Positions 1 to 5,697 of a stretch of DNA of 10,000 nt are shown one piece after another (position 1 is the first letter of the stretch; each line of letters opens with the position of its first letter). Origin of the DNA: Kiritimatiellota bacterium. Lineage in GTDB: Bacteria > Verrucomicrobiota > Kiritimatiellia > JAAZAB01. The translations under genes and the position numbers were made by a program. The notes below the pieces were generated by a model, which worked only from the letters and a program-made list of their open reading frames with translations, was not told the origin of the DNA and made no database searches. The stretch spans positions 1 through 10,000 of the forward strand of contig VSJD01000121.1 of NCBI GenBank assembly GCA_008636095.1, given 5' to 3'.

Positions 1-960
1 GCGACTCGATATAAACCCGCATTCTACCAAGGCGGCAGGGCAGTCCACATTGCGGATTACGTAGAACCGGGAGCGCCGTATGCCGCGGTCTTCCAGCCGG
101 GTGTACTTAATCAGACTCCTTTGGAGGTAATAGCCCAGGACCATATTAGCTCCGTCGTGACTGTTACCGGGGAATACCACGCGATCCCGGGAGCTGACAA
201 AAGCGCTTGCCGTGATGGGACACCCTGCCGGCGGCAGGATGTGGGTCTCGATGCCGGAGGAGTTCGCGTTCGCGGCCGCGTTCAGGTGAATACTGACAAA
301 CAAATCAGTGCCCCATCGGTTAGCCAAAAGGCACCGCTGGTCCAGATCGGTGGTTTGATCGCCGCCGCGCGTCAGGCGCGCGTCCACATTGTATTTCTGC
401 AGGATGGTCCGAACGCGCTGGGCCAGTTCCAGGGTAATGCGTTTTTCTTCCAGGCCCCGGCGCAGATCGGAGGCGCCGGGATCCTGGCCGCCATGGCCCG
501 GATCCAGGATCACCAGCCGCCAACCTTCCGACTTGAGCGCCCGCGAGGGATTGATCAGCGGCAAAATGGTTTTATCCACGTCCATGTCCCGGATGGTCCA
601 GGAGCCCCAATGCCGGGCAACCGGCGCATTCAACCAGATGAGGATGTTGTTGAATTCAACCTTGCGGGTATCGCCTTCGAAGGTGAAAGTATTGAATTTG
701 GTCCTCAGCACGAGGTTCTTGCCCTGTGGGGTGTATGAGAGGAAGTTGTAGCGATGGGACAGCTGGGACAATGAGACGGCATCACCCATGATGAAACTGC
801 CCGCGGAGGCCGCCTCCGTGGCCAGCCAGGCGCCGGCAAGCAGGCCGGCCCCGAGAGCTCGGGTGGCGCCGAATACTCGGCCGGCGCCGAATACTCGGCC
901 GGCGCCGAATGCCTGGAGGGCGCCGGATTTTTTCAACCTGTGATGAGACGGTAAATTCAT
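1..960 (-). CDS. N-acetylmuramoyl-L-alanine amidase (Amidase_3), C-terminus beyond window
   Basis: The minus strand is open from an ATG at 960-958 to the left edge, giving 320 residues with no stop. Residues 150-159 read VILDPGHGGQ, the Amidase_3 signature. Expected zinc ligands are visible: His156, Glu172 (in LEEKR) and His225 (in SIHLNA). The catalytic Glu is probably Glu313 in ALVECGF. Enzymes of this family cut the bond between N-acetylmuramic acid and L-alanine in peptidoglycan, in the periplasm or at the surface. The N-terminus has a basic start (HHRLKK) and an Ala/Gly/Leu-rich hydrophobic stretch ending near residue 54, consistent with export but unusually long. Residues about 60-140 precede the catalytic domain and match nothing I recognise. 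I see no clear ribosome binding site, so the start is less certain than the function. Probably only a short C-terminal end is missing. Confidence 0.93.
   Translation of the reverse strand, partial: MNLPSHHRLKKSGALQAFGAGRVFGAGRVFGATRALGAGLLAGAWLATEAASAGSFIMGDAVSLSQLSHRYNFLSYTPQGKNLVLRTKFNTFTFEGDTRKVEFNNILIWLNAPVARHWGSWTIRDMDVDKTILPLINPSRALKSEGWRLVILDPGHGGQDPGASDLRRGLEEKRITLELAQRVRTILQKYNVDARLTRGGDQTTDLDQRCLLANRWGTDLFVSIHLNAAANANSSGIETHILPPAGCPITASAFVSSRDRVVFPGNSHDGANMVLGYYLQRSLIKYTRLEDRGIRRSRFYVIRNVDCPAALVECGFISSR
865..909. repeat. 18-bp in-frame tandem repeat in the amidase signal region
   Basis: Two exact 18-bp copies (865-882 and 883-900) and the first nine bases of a third (901-909) lie in tandem. 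Each copy is in frame, so on the minus strand it adds the hexapeptide GRVFGA to the N-terminal hydrophobic region of the amidase. The repeat begins with the palindrome GGCGCC. It probably arose by slippage and could vary in copy number between strains. Confidence 0.85.
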
Positions 961-970
961 AACGCGCGGA

Positions 971-1005
971 TAATGGTTAATGGATCATGGTTGATGGTTC
1001 ATGAA
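971..1005. repeat. degenerate heptamer array (consensus TNATGGT)
   Basis: Five consecutive 7-bp units fit the consensus TNATGGT, with the last unit divergent. The array lies just upstream of the amidase start, in non-coding DNA. An opposite-strand array of the same heptamer lies at 1137-1164, and 987-999 is an exact 13-bp inverted match to 1150-1162. Function is unknown. The form resembles the short heptameric intergenic repeats described in some cyanobacteria, but I do not claim relationship. Confidence 0.7.
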
Positions 1006-1061
1006 TCGAGCCACACAGAGCTTTACCGCAAGACCACGAGACCTTGATCGGCAACGTAAAC

Positions 1062-1076
1062 TCAAGGGGGCCTTGA
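1062..1076. repeat. short palindrome TCAAGG-3nt-CCTTGA
   Basis: A perfect 6-bp inverted repeat with a 3-nt loop sits in the middle of the 309-bp gap between the amidase and TPR genes, between the two heptamer arrays. The rest of 1006-1136 shows no convincing gene on either strand. Confidence 0.45.
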
Positions 1077-1136
1077 TGGATCGCACGCTACGGTCTTTCG
1101 CTCCAAGTTTAAGTGTGCTTCGTCTGGGCCGCATCA

Positions 1137-1164
1137 AACATTCACCATAAACCATCAACCATTC
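1137..1164. repeat. degenerate heptamer array, inverted relative to 971-1005
   Basis: Read on the minus strand, this segment is four in-phase 7-bp units (1164 down to 1137): GAATGGT, TGATGGT, TTATGGT and the more divergent GAATGTT. It uses the same consensus as 971-1005 but on the other strand, so the two arrays face each other across about 130 bp. Confidence 0.65.
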
Positions 1165-1193
1165 CCGATCTGCGCGCTTACGCGCGGATCGGG
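1164..1193. other. strong 13-bp stem, 4-nt loop hairpin
   Basis: Arms 1164-1176 and 1181-1193 pair over 13 positions, including one G-T wobble, around the loop CTTA. The stem is almost entirely G and C in its inner half. No T tract follows on the plus strand, so it is not a standard intrinsic terminator. It lies 15 bp before the -35 box of the TPR gene and may insulate that promoter or be part of the repeat element. Confidence 0.6.
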
Positions 1194-1208
1194 GGTGTTC
1201 ATTGCCTA

Positions 1209-1236
1209 TTGACATCCACAAGAGCGCAAGTATAAT
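1209..1236 (+). promoter_or_regulatory. consensus sigma-70 promoter for the TPR gene
   Basis: A perfect TTGACA (1209-1214) is followed after 16 bp by a perfect TATAAT (1231-1236). The expected start of transcription, near 1243, leaves a leader of about 27 nt. AGGAG (1257-1261) lies 8 nt before the ATG at 1270. Two full-consensus boxes at near-ideal spacing suggest strong constitutive expression by the housekeeping sigma factor. Confidence 0.88.
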
Positions 1237-1269
1237 CGTAAACAATAGAAAAAAACAGGAGTTTTTTCC

Positions 1270-2676
1270 ATGGCGGATCTATCTGAAGCCAATGTGCCCA
1301 AGCGGGCACGCGAGTTGTTTGACAAGGGGCTGGTGGCCACGGAGCATGGTAACCTGCCTTATGCAATGGATATGTTCATGGCGGCGCTGGATATCGAACC
1401 GCATTTTTTGAGGGCTCGGAAATTCCTGCGGGCGACCGCCCTGAAGCATTTCAACGAAGCCGGTGGCGGCCAGATGACGCGCGTCATGGCCACGATTAGC
1501 GCCGCGCCGCAATTGATCAAAGGCTGGCTGGCCCTGCGCGCCGGGAAGTCGCAAGAGGCCCTGCACCTGGGCGAAGAACTTCTCCGCAAAGATCCCCTGA
1601 ACCCGACCTTTATCCGTTTCCTGTGCAAGATGGCCGAAGCGGCGGAAATGCCGGAAGTGGCCGCCCTGACGCTGGCAATGGTGCGCGAGTATTTTCAGCA
1701 GGATGCCGATTTCCTGGCTTGGCTGGGCAACCTGTATATGCAAATGGACCAGTCCCAGGAGGCCAAGGAATGTTTCGAGGCCGTTGTCAACCTGAAGCCT
1801 CACGATGCCGAGGCCATGCAGGCGCTGAAAAATGCCATGGCCCGCGAAACAATGGCCAAGGGCGGCTGGGACGAAGCGGCCAAGGGTGGGGGAGGCTACC
1901 GGAGCGTCATCAAGGACGTCAGTGAAGCGTCCATGCTGGAGAAAGAAGCCATGGCGGTCAAGGACGGCAAAAGTGCGGAATTACTGATCCACGACCTGGA
2001 AGGGCGCGTCAAGCACGAACCTGAAAACGTCAATTACCGCCGTGCCCTGGCTAACTTGTATATGCAGGCGACGCGGTTTGACGACGCCAAGCACACGATT
2101 GATGAAGCCAAGCGCCTCGGCGGTGCGGCGGACCCGCAACTTGATCAGATGCTGGCGACGGTGCAGTTGAAGCAATTTGATTTTGAGATTACCCAGTGCC
2201 GCGAAAACGGCGACCTGGCCGGGGTAAAAACCAAGGAAGCCGCCAAAAACGAGTTTGTATTCAAGAACACCGAGGCGCGCATCGAGCGGTATCCCAACGA
2301 CCTGTCCCTGCGGTATGATTACGGCGTGCTTCTGTTCGAACGCGACATGTTGAACGAAGCCATCCAGCAGTTTCAGATGTCCCAGCGTAATCCGCGCAAC
2401 CGGGTGCGTTCGCTGTATTACATGGCGCGGTGTTTTAAACAGAAACAGCAGTTCGATATGGCGCGCGATCAACTGGAGAAAGCCGCTGCCGAATTAACCG
2501 AAATGGATGATCTGAAAAAGGATATTTTCTACCAGTTGGGTGAAACCCTGGAAGCCCAGGGCGATATCGCGACGGCCGTGAATCAATATTACAAAGAAAT
2601 CTACCAGGTGGATATTGGCTACAAGGATGTGGCTGCCAAGATTGAGAAGTCCTATAAGCTGTCCCCGCAAGCTTAG
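1270..2676 (+). CDS. cytoplasmic tetratricopeptide-repeat (TPR) protein
   Basis: This 468-residue protein has no signal peptide or membrane segment. TPR-like helix pairs occur at about residues 10-45 (GNLPYAMDMFMAALDIEP), 155-190 (AWLGNLYMQMDQSQEAKECF), 250-285 (RRALANLYMQATRFDDAKHT) and in a block at 340-450 ending near residue 450 with GDIATAVNQYYKE. The two segments between them are helical but less regular. TPR solenoids bind other proteins, and no catalytic domain is visible, so an adaptor or scaffold role is likely; the partner is not indicated. The start is supported by AGGAG 8 nt upstream and the consensus promoter at 1209. Codon use matches the GC-rich flanking genes. It appears to be transcribed alone. 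TPR content is clear; the precise role is unknown. Confidence 0.9.
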   Translation: MADLSEANVPKRARELFDKGLVATEHGNLPYAMDMFMAALDIEPHFLRARKFLRATALKHFNEAGGGQMTRVMATISAAPQLIKGWLALRAGKSQEALHLGEELLRKDPLNPTFIRFLCKMAEAAEMPEVAALTLAMVREYFQQDADFLAWLGNLYMQMDQSQEAKECFEAVVNLKPHDAEAMQALKNAMARETMAKGGWDEAAKGGGGYRSVIKDVSEASMLEKEAMAVKDGKSAELLIHDLEGRVKHEPENVNYRRALANLYMQATRFDDAKHTIDEAKRLGGAADPQLDQMLATVQLKQFDFEITQCRENGDLAGVKTKEAAKNEFVFKNTEARIERYPNDLSLRYDYGVLLFERDMLNEAIQQFQMSQRNPRNRVRSLYYMARCFKQKQQFDMARDQLEKAAAELTEMDDLKKDIFYQLGETLEAQGDIATAVNQYYKEIYQVDIGYKDVAAKIEKSYKLSPQA

Positions 2677-2768
2677 CGTGTCTTTTTCTCTGTCGGTCCT
2701 TTCGCGTCAAGGGCCTTGCGTCGTCCGTTGTCTGTCGCCTGGTTTTCCCTCCCAATCGGGTTCCTGTC

Positions 2769-3752
2769 ATGCGTCATGAAAAAGCAATTGGGTTTCTGGC
2801 GCTATTTGCCGGTGTAGGCTTGTTCAGCACGGTTGAGGTGGCCAGCAAGCTTGTCGGTGCGCGGGTTCATCCCCTGCAAATGGTCTTTATCCGCTTCTTC
2901 CTGACCGGGCTCATCCTGCTGGCCCTGGCGGCGCCGGCTCTGCGCAAGCGGTCAACACCCCTGGTCCTGCGCGATTATGGCGTGTTTGCGCTCAATGGCG
3001 GCATTGGGTTTGCGCTCGCAATAGTGTTGTTTCATGCCGCAATCCTGGTGTTTGAAAAGGCGGCATCCTGCGCCGTGGTGTTCAGTGCCAACCCGATTTT
3101 TGTCCTGCTCTTTGCGCGGTTCGTCAACCGTGAATCCTGGAGCGCGCCGAAATGGGCGGCCATGGTGACCGGCATCGCGGGGGTGGCCTGTTTTGCCTGG
3201 GAATCGGGAGCCTTCACGCGCCAGTCTCTGGCGGCGCTCAGTCTCATGCTGATGGCGGCCATGTTGTTTGCGCTCAGCATCTGTATCGTCCGGCGTGTAA
3301 TTATCCGCTATGGCGTGTTTGTGCTCACGGGCTTTTCCGCGCTGTTCGGCAGTCTGATGGTTCTGCCGTTCGCGCTGGTGGTAACGGTCCACCAGGGCCT
3401 GGCCGGCCTGGTGAGCGCCTGGGCGCCGACCCTGTATGTGGCCCTCCTGGGCACCGCACTGGCTTACGGGCTCTATTATTTCGGGCTCGGCCATGGCACG
3501 GCTTTCCAGGCCTCAATGATGTTTTTTCTCAAGCCCGTGATGGCTTCTTTGCTGGCCGTCCTGGTGTTGGGCGAGCACATCAACCGGTTCATGGTGCTGG
3601 GAAGCGCGCTCATTTTGGGCGGCCTGGTGATTACCGTGAGTGGTCACCTGTTAGCGCCCCGCAGTCCTGGCCGGGAGAAAAAGATAAAAAATAATGTTTT
3701 GACAGACGAAACCCCGACGAGGATAATTCCCGGCCAAAAGCAAGATCTTTGA
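2769..3752 (+). CDS. EamA-family (drug/metabolite transporter superfamily) permease
   Basis: The 327-residue product has about ten hydrophobic segments arranged as two EamA repeats, roughly residues 8-145 and 155-295, the usual plan of this inner-membrane family. The second repeat ends in a typical family stretch, FFLKPVMASLLAVLVLGE, followed by a last helix (GSALILGGLVITVSG). Characterised relatives export amino acids, metabolites or drugs; the substrate cannot be read here. The C-terminal tail (about residues 297-327) is polar, rich in Lys and Asp, and longer than usual. No good Shine-Dalgarno sequence precedes the ATG at 2769. The start fits because the first helix begins at residue 7. The small gene at 3782 follows after 29 nt and may be co-transcribed. 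Confidence 0.9.
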   Translation: MRHEKAIGFLALFAGVGLFSTVEVASKLVGARVHPLQMVFIRFFLTGLILLALAAPALRKRSTPLVLRDYGVFALNGGIGFALAIVLFHAAILVFEKAASCAVVFSANPIFVLLFARFVNRESWSAPKWAAMVTGIAGVACFAWESGAFTRQSLAALSLMLMAAMLFALSICIVRRVIIRYGVFVLTGFSALFGSLMVLPFALVVTVHQGLAGLVSAWAPTLYVALLGTALAYGLYYFGLGHGTAFQASMMFFLKPVMASLLAVLVLGEHINRFMVLGSALILGGLVITVSGHLLAPRSPGREKKIKNNVLTDETPTRIIPGQKQDL

Positions 3753-3781
3753 AGATTGCTGAAATAAAGAGGAGGCGCGTC

Positions 3782-3922
3782 ATGGGAAAAAGCATGGATA
3801 GAGGAAATAGTGGGCGTAACAACAAGCCGAAGCTTTCCATCGAGGAAAAGAAGCAGAAGAAAAAAATGAAGCAAATGTCCAAGATGGCCAGCTTGGCGCC
3901 GACGCCGACGCCGACGCCGTAA
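3782..3922 (+). CDS. 46-residue lysine-rich protein with Pro-Thr tail, unknown function
   Basis: A short frame from ATG 3782 to TAA 3920-3922 follows a very strong ribosome binding site, GGAGG at 3771-3775 within a purine run, 6 nt before the start. The product starts MGKSMDRGNSG and has a highly basic middle, probably helical (EEKKQKKKMKQ, residues 21-31). It ends in APTPTPTP, encoded by a hexanucleotide repeat. There is no signal peptide or membrane segment. The gene is 29 nt behind the EamA transporter and probably shares its transcript. The charge suggests contact with nucleic acid, ribosome or an acidic protein, but no family is recognised. The ribosome binding site and compact frame are the main support. 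Confidence 0.7.
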   Translation: MGKSMDRGNSGRNNKPKLSIEEKKQKKKMKQMSKMASLAPTPTPTP

Positions 3923-3991
3923 AGTTGTTGGCGTGAGCTTGTTCGGCTTGTGATGATTGAGGTCCGCGGTTTTTTCCTTGACCGCTGACTT

Positions 3992-4019
3992 CCCACCGTT
4001 GCCCGAGCGCTATGGTGGG
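3992..4019 (+). terminator. weak inverted repeat after the transporter/small-protein unit
   Basis: CCCACC (3992-3997) pairs with GGTGGG (4014-4019) around a 16-nt loop, and a T-containing stretch follows. This could end the transcript from the transporter and small gene, but the T tract is poor. The rest of 3923-4080 holds no gene I can support. Confidence 0.25.
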
Positions 4020-4081
4020 CAGGTTGTCGTTTGGCTGTCTGGTCTCCGGCGTTTAGAATCGGCATTTTGTGTTTACCGATT

Positions 4082-4116
4082 TCTGACCTCTGGTCTTCAG
4101 TCTCTGGTCTCTTCTG
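4082..4116. repeat. degenerate heptamer array (consensus TCTGGTC) upstream of tRNA-Ala
   Basis: Five consecutive 7-bp units end 7 bp before the tRNA. Units two and four are identical (TCTGGTC at 4089-4095 and 4103-4109); the others differ at several positions. A further TCTGGTC lies at 4038-4044, out of phase. The period matches the arrays at 971-1005 and 1137-1164 but the unit sequence differs. Confidence 0.6.
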
Positions 4117-4123
4117 CGCATAT

Positions 4124-4196
4124 GGGGCAGTAGCTCAGTTGGTAGAGCACCACGTTCGCAACGTGGGGGTCAGGGGTTCGAATCCCCTCTGCTCCA
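4124..4196 (+). tRNA. tRNA-Ala (anticodon CGC)
   Basis: A full cloverleaf can be drawn: acceptor 4124-4130 with 4189-4195, D stem GCTC/GAGC, anticodon stem CCACG/CGTGG, and T stem AGGGG/CCCCT with loop TTCGAAT. The anticodon loop TTCGCAA places CGC at 4157-4159, reading the alanine codon GCG. The acceptor stem contains the G3-U70 wobble, the alanine identity element. The discriminator is A and CCA is not encoded. Confidence 0.97.
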
Positions 4197-4301
4197 TTCG
4201 TCGCCCGCTGGCGCGGGACTCCTCATGGCAAGCCATTCGCTTGCTAGATAACTTATTGAGGAATATATCTTAGAAATTCAAGGAGATTTAAGGCGACGAA
4301 T
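4196..4301. repeat. 106-bp inverted-repeat element fused to the tRNA 3' end
   Basis: ATTCGTCGCC (4196-4205) is perfectly inverted at 4292-4301. The left arm includes the last base of the tRNA. Inside, TCCTCA (4220-4225) pairs with TGAGGA (4257-4262). Directly within it, 4226-4233 pairs with 4239-4246 around a 5-nt loop (one G-T wobble). A GC-rich hairpin at 4204-4217 competes with the outer arm. The fold could be a structured trailer of the tRNA transcript, a leader of the GIY-YIG gene, or a small mobile or integration element. I see no duplication of the tRNA 3' end downstream within the window. Confidence 0.6.
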
Positions 4302-4381
4302 GACCCTGAGGAAGCCTTGACTGACGAAGGGCATCTCTTTGGAAATATTTCGCTCTTTAGATACCACTTTTGTGCCGCATT

Positions 4382-4651
4382 ATGGCTTGGTATACATACA
4401 TCCTTGAATGTTCGGACAGGTCGTTTTATGTGGGCATTACCAACAACCCGAAGCTACGTCTTTCCGAGCACAACGCTGGTAAAGGCGCTTTATGGACAAG
4501 CCTCCGCAGACCAGTAAAGCTTGTTTATGCCGAGCAACATCCAGACAAATTGCATGCGCGAAAGCGGGAAATTGAAATCAAAGGCTGGCGGCGAGATAAG
4601 AAAATGAATCTATTCTTGTCGGATCTCAACATTCTCAATCACTTGGAATAA
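4382..4651 (+). CDS. GIY-YIG nuclease-domain protein (small, single-domain)
   Basis: The 89-residue product is almost entirely one GIY-YIG domain. The first half-motif is YTYIL (residues 4-8) and the second is YVG (16-18). Arg26 in the following helix (RLSEHN) and Glu63 (in KREIEIKGW) match the catalytic Arg and metal-binding Glu. Single-domain relatives of this size (UPF0213 type) are widespread; most have no known substrate, though some have nuclease activity on DNA. The ATG at 4382 places the first motif at the usual distance from the N-terminus. A TTG at 4370 would add four residues. No Shine-Dalgarno sequence is visible. It lies 185 bp after tRNA-Ala, with the 106-bp inverted-repeat element between, an arrangement that may be a recurring unit (inference). 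Confidence 0.9.
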   Translation: MAWYTYILECSDRSFYVGITNNPKLRLSEHNAGKGALWTSLRRPVKLVYAEQHPDKLHARKREIEIKGWRRDKKMNLFLSDLNILNHLE

Positions 4652-4971
4652 TCTGGCTCCGGTTTCGCCTTTTCACAAAAGCATTTTTGATCTTTCCCCT
4701 GTTTTCCCTCCGCGACAAGTTTTGCGACAACTTTTGTGGTGTTTTTGTGCAAAGAAAAACGAGGGAAAACCTGTTTCGGTGGAAGATAAAAAAACCGGAC
4801 TTTCTCAAGTCGTCTCGAATTCATCACGCCTTCCCACCCCAAGCGGACCCCACTTCGCAGTGGCGAATCTGCCTTGAGTGGAAAAGCGTGATAAAAGAAG
4901 ATTTCCGTTTCCAAATATTATACGTTCTGTGAACCTAATTTCGCGGTCTATGCCTGCTTCAACCGAAACCG
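4652..4971. other. gene-free gap between converging genes, with repeats
   Basis: No gene is supported here. GTTTTCCCTC (4701-4710) is perfectly inverted at 4761-4770. Between them lie two tandem 12-bp units, GCGACAAGTTTT at 4712-4723 and a one-mismatch copy at 4724-4735. A larger palindrome follows at 4823-4892. Open frames exist on both strands, as expected in stop-poor repetitive DNA; neither has a good start signal or a recognisable domain. Confidence 0.5.
4823..4892. repeat. 70-bp imperfect palindrome
   Basis: Outer arms ATCACGC (4823-4829) and GCGTGAT (4886-4892) match perfectly. Further in, TTCC/GGAA, CCAC/GTGG and AAG/CTT pair. The centre is CCACT-TCGC-AGTGG (4850-4863). The whole could form one long interrupted hairpin on either strand. 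It may be a bidirectional transcription end between the converging GIY-YIG and GYD genes, or a dispersed repeat. Confidence 0.6.
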
Positions 4972-5292
4972 CTACTGCCCTGGCGGACGATATTCAACGG
5001 TCTTTTTGACCGCCTGATCTACCTCTTCGGGCGTGAGAAGGACAACGGTCTTAACCGTGCACGTCCCGGTGGCGGTGGCTACTAAAGAGCAGGCAGAGGC
5101 GCTTACGTTGTCCGGCACATCCGCAATGAGGTAAAAGTCATTTTCGCCAAAAGCAAAATAGTACGCTTTCAGCGTTCCACCCACACTTTTTATCACATGT
5201 TCCGTCGCCTCCCGTCGTTTAGAACCTCCCTCCTTAAGGAGTCCTTTTAAACCTTTATCAGTATACGAACCATGGAAAAGATACTTGGGCAT
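4972..5292 (-). CDS. GYD-domain protein
   Basis: The 106-residue product begins MPKYLFHGSYTDKGLKGLLKE and continues with KRREATEHVIKSVGGTLKAYYFAFGENDFYLIADVPDN. This is the pattern of the GYD family (PF08734): an N-terminal beta strand, a helix, the GGxLKAxY strand, then a G-[YE]-[DN]-D turn. The name-giving Gly-Tyr-Asp is Gly-Glu-Asn here. These are small soluble alpha/beta proteins with a ferredoxin-like or dimeric-barrel look and no settled function. The start is strongly supported by AGGAGGT (5298-5304 on the minus strand), 5 nt before the ATG. No partner gene is adjacent. The region upstream contains the broken HicB-like gene on the same strand. Confidence 0.85.
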   Translation of the reverse strand: MPKYLFHGSYTDKGLKGLLKEGGSKRREATEHVIKSVGGTLKAYYFAFGENDFYLIADVPDNVSASACSLVATATGTCTVKTVVLLTPEEVDQAVKKTVEYRPPGQ

Positions 5293-5365
5293 GGGGCACC
5301 TCCTGCTATTAATTTGTTCTCAACATCATCAAGGCCGAACGGCTGTTCCCTAACCAGGGGCCTGC

Positions 5366-5524
5366 TTAAGAATGCACCACCTCCTTTTCAATCTCCCGAA
5401 TCGGATTATTTCATGCGAGTTGCACTTCCTCAAAGGTCTCGCCCCGGGCCTGGTAGTCTGGATATTCTTCCAGATAACCAAACCATAGGTCATTATCCTG
5501 CCAATAAACATATCGAACGAATTC
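5366..5524 (-). pseudogene. HicB-like antitoxin remnant
   Basis: Translating the minus strand from 5524 gives 37 residues containing RYVYWQDNDLWFGYLEEYPD and then GETFEEVQLA. This is the hallmark of HicB-type antitoxins (a YYxWQDGxxWxGYLEEYPDYxTQGETLEEL pattern). The frame is broken. There is an in-frame TGA directly upstream and no ATG, GTG or TTG start. A TGA at 5413-5411 interrupts it before the expected C-terminal half, after which the same frame runs 14 more codons to a TAA at 5368-5366. In the partial antitoxin, residues after GETFEE do not match the usual ENLxDLY. HicB normally neutralises the mRNA-cleaving toxin HicA; I find no HicA gene or convincing fragment within the window. It appears to be the decayed end of a toxin-antitoxin locus. 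Confidence 0.7.
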
Positions 5525-5656
5525 TCAATATTAGAATACTCAATAAATGCGTGATATGCAACCTTTTCTTTTTGGTCCTTCACTAATTTCCGTGTGTTTT
5601 TATATTGCCCAAGGCGGCACTTAGTCACAACTAAACTTTGTTTATGCTGGTTGTCG

Positions 5657-5690
5657 TTTCCGCCAGAGGCGGATCCGCCTTAGGCGGAAA
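5657..5690. repeat. 34-bp near-perfect palindrome
   Basis: TTTCCGCC (5657-5664) is inverted at 5683-5690. Between them AGGCGGATCCGCCT (5667-5680) is a perfect 14-bp palindrome. Only one pair mismatches and one is a wobble. It is a probable REP-like dispersed repeat. Confidence 0.7.
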
Positions 5691-5697
5691 TAGCAGT

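Noticed and set aside
121..738. 205-residue plus-strand open frame
   Set aside because: It is the antisense of the amidase catalytic domain, which carries all expected motifs on the minus strand. The plus frame has no recognisable domain.
985..1245. 86-residue minus-strand frame in the amidase/TPR gap
   Set aside because: It runs through both heptamer arrays, the strong hairpin and the consensus promoter of the TPR gene, so it is unlikely to be coding.
2952..3494. 180-residue minus-strand frame rich in His, Gln and Arg
   Set aside because: It is the antisense of the hydrophobic EamA permease, which typically gives polar His/Gln-rich shadows.
4031..4273. 80-residue frame containing AVAQLVEHHVRNVGVRGSNP
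   Set aside because: This peptide is the translation of the tRNA-Ala gene, a familiar spurious protein in databases.
4196..4301. tRNA-borne attachment site of a genomic island
   Set aside because: I looked for a direct repeat of the tRNA 3' end downstream and for an integrase and saw neither in this window. Only the inverted-repeat element is supported.
4317..4517. 66-residue frame overlapping the GIY-YIG gene
   Set aside because: It is out of frame with the clear GIY-YIG domain and has no domain of its own. The GIY-YIG frame explains the sequence.
4639..4914. 91-residue minus-strand frame with a TATAAT-like box just upstream
   Set aside because: It has a TTG start and no -35 box or ribosome binding site, and it crosses the 70-bp palindrome and the inverted pair at 4701-4770. 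The plus strand is equally open, so stop-poor repeat DNA is the simpler reading.
5350..5628. 92-residue minus-strand frame over the HicB-like region
   Set aside because: The recognisable antitoxin residues are in a different frame. This frame shows no domain.
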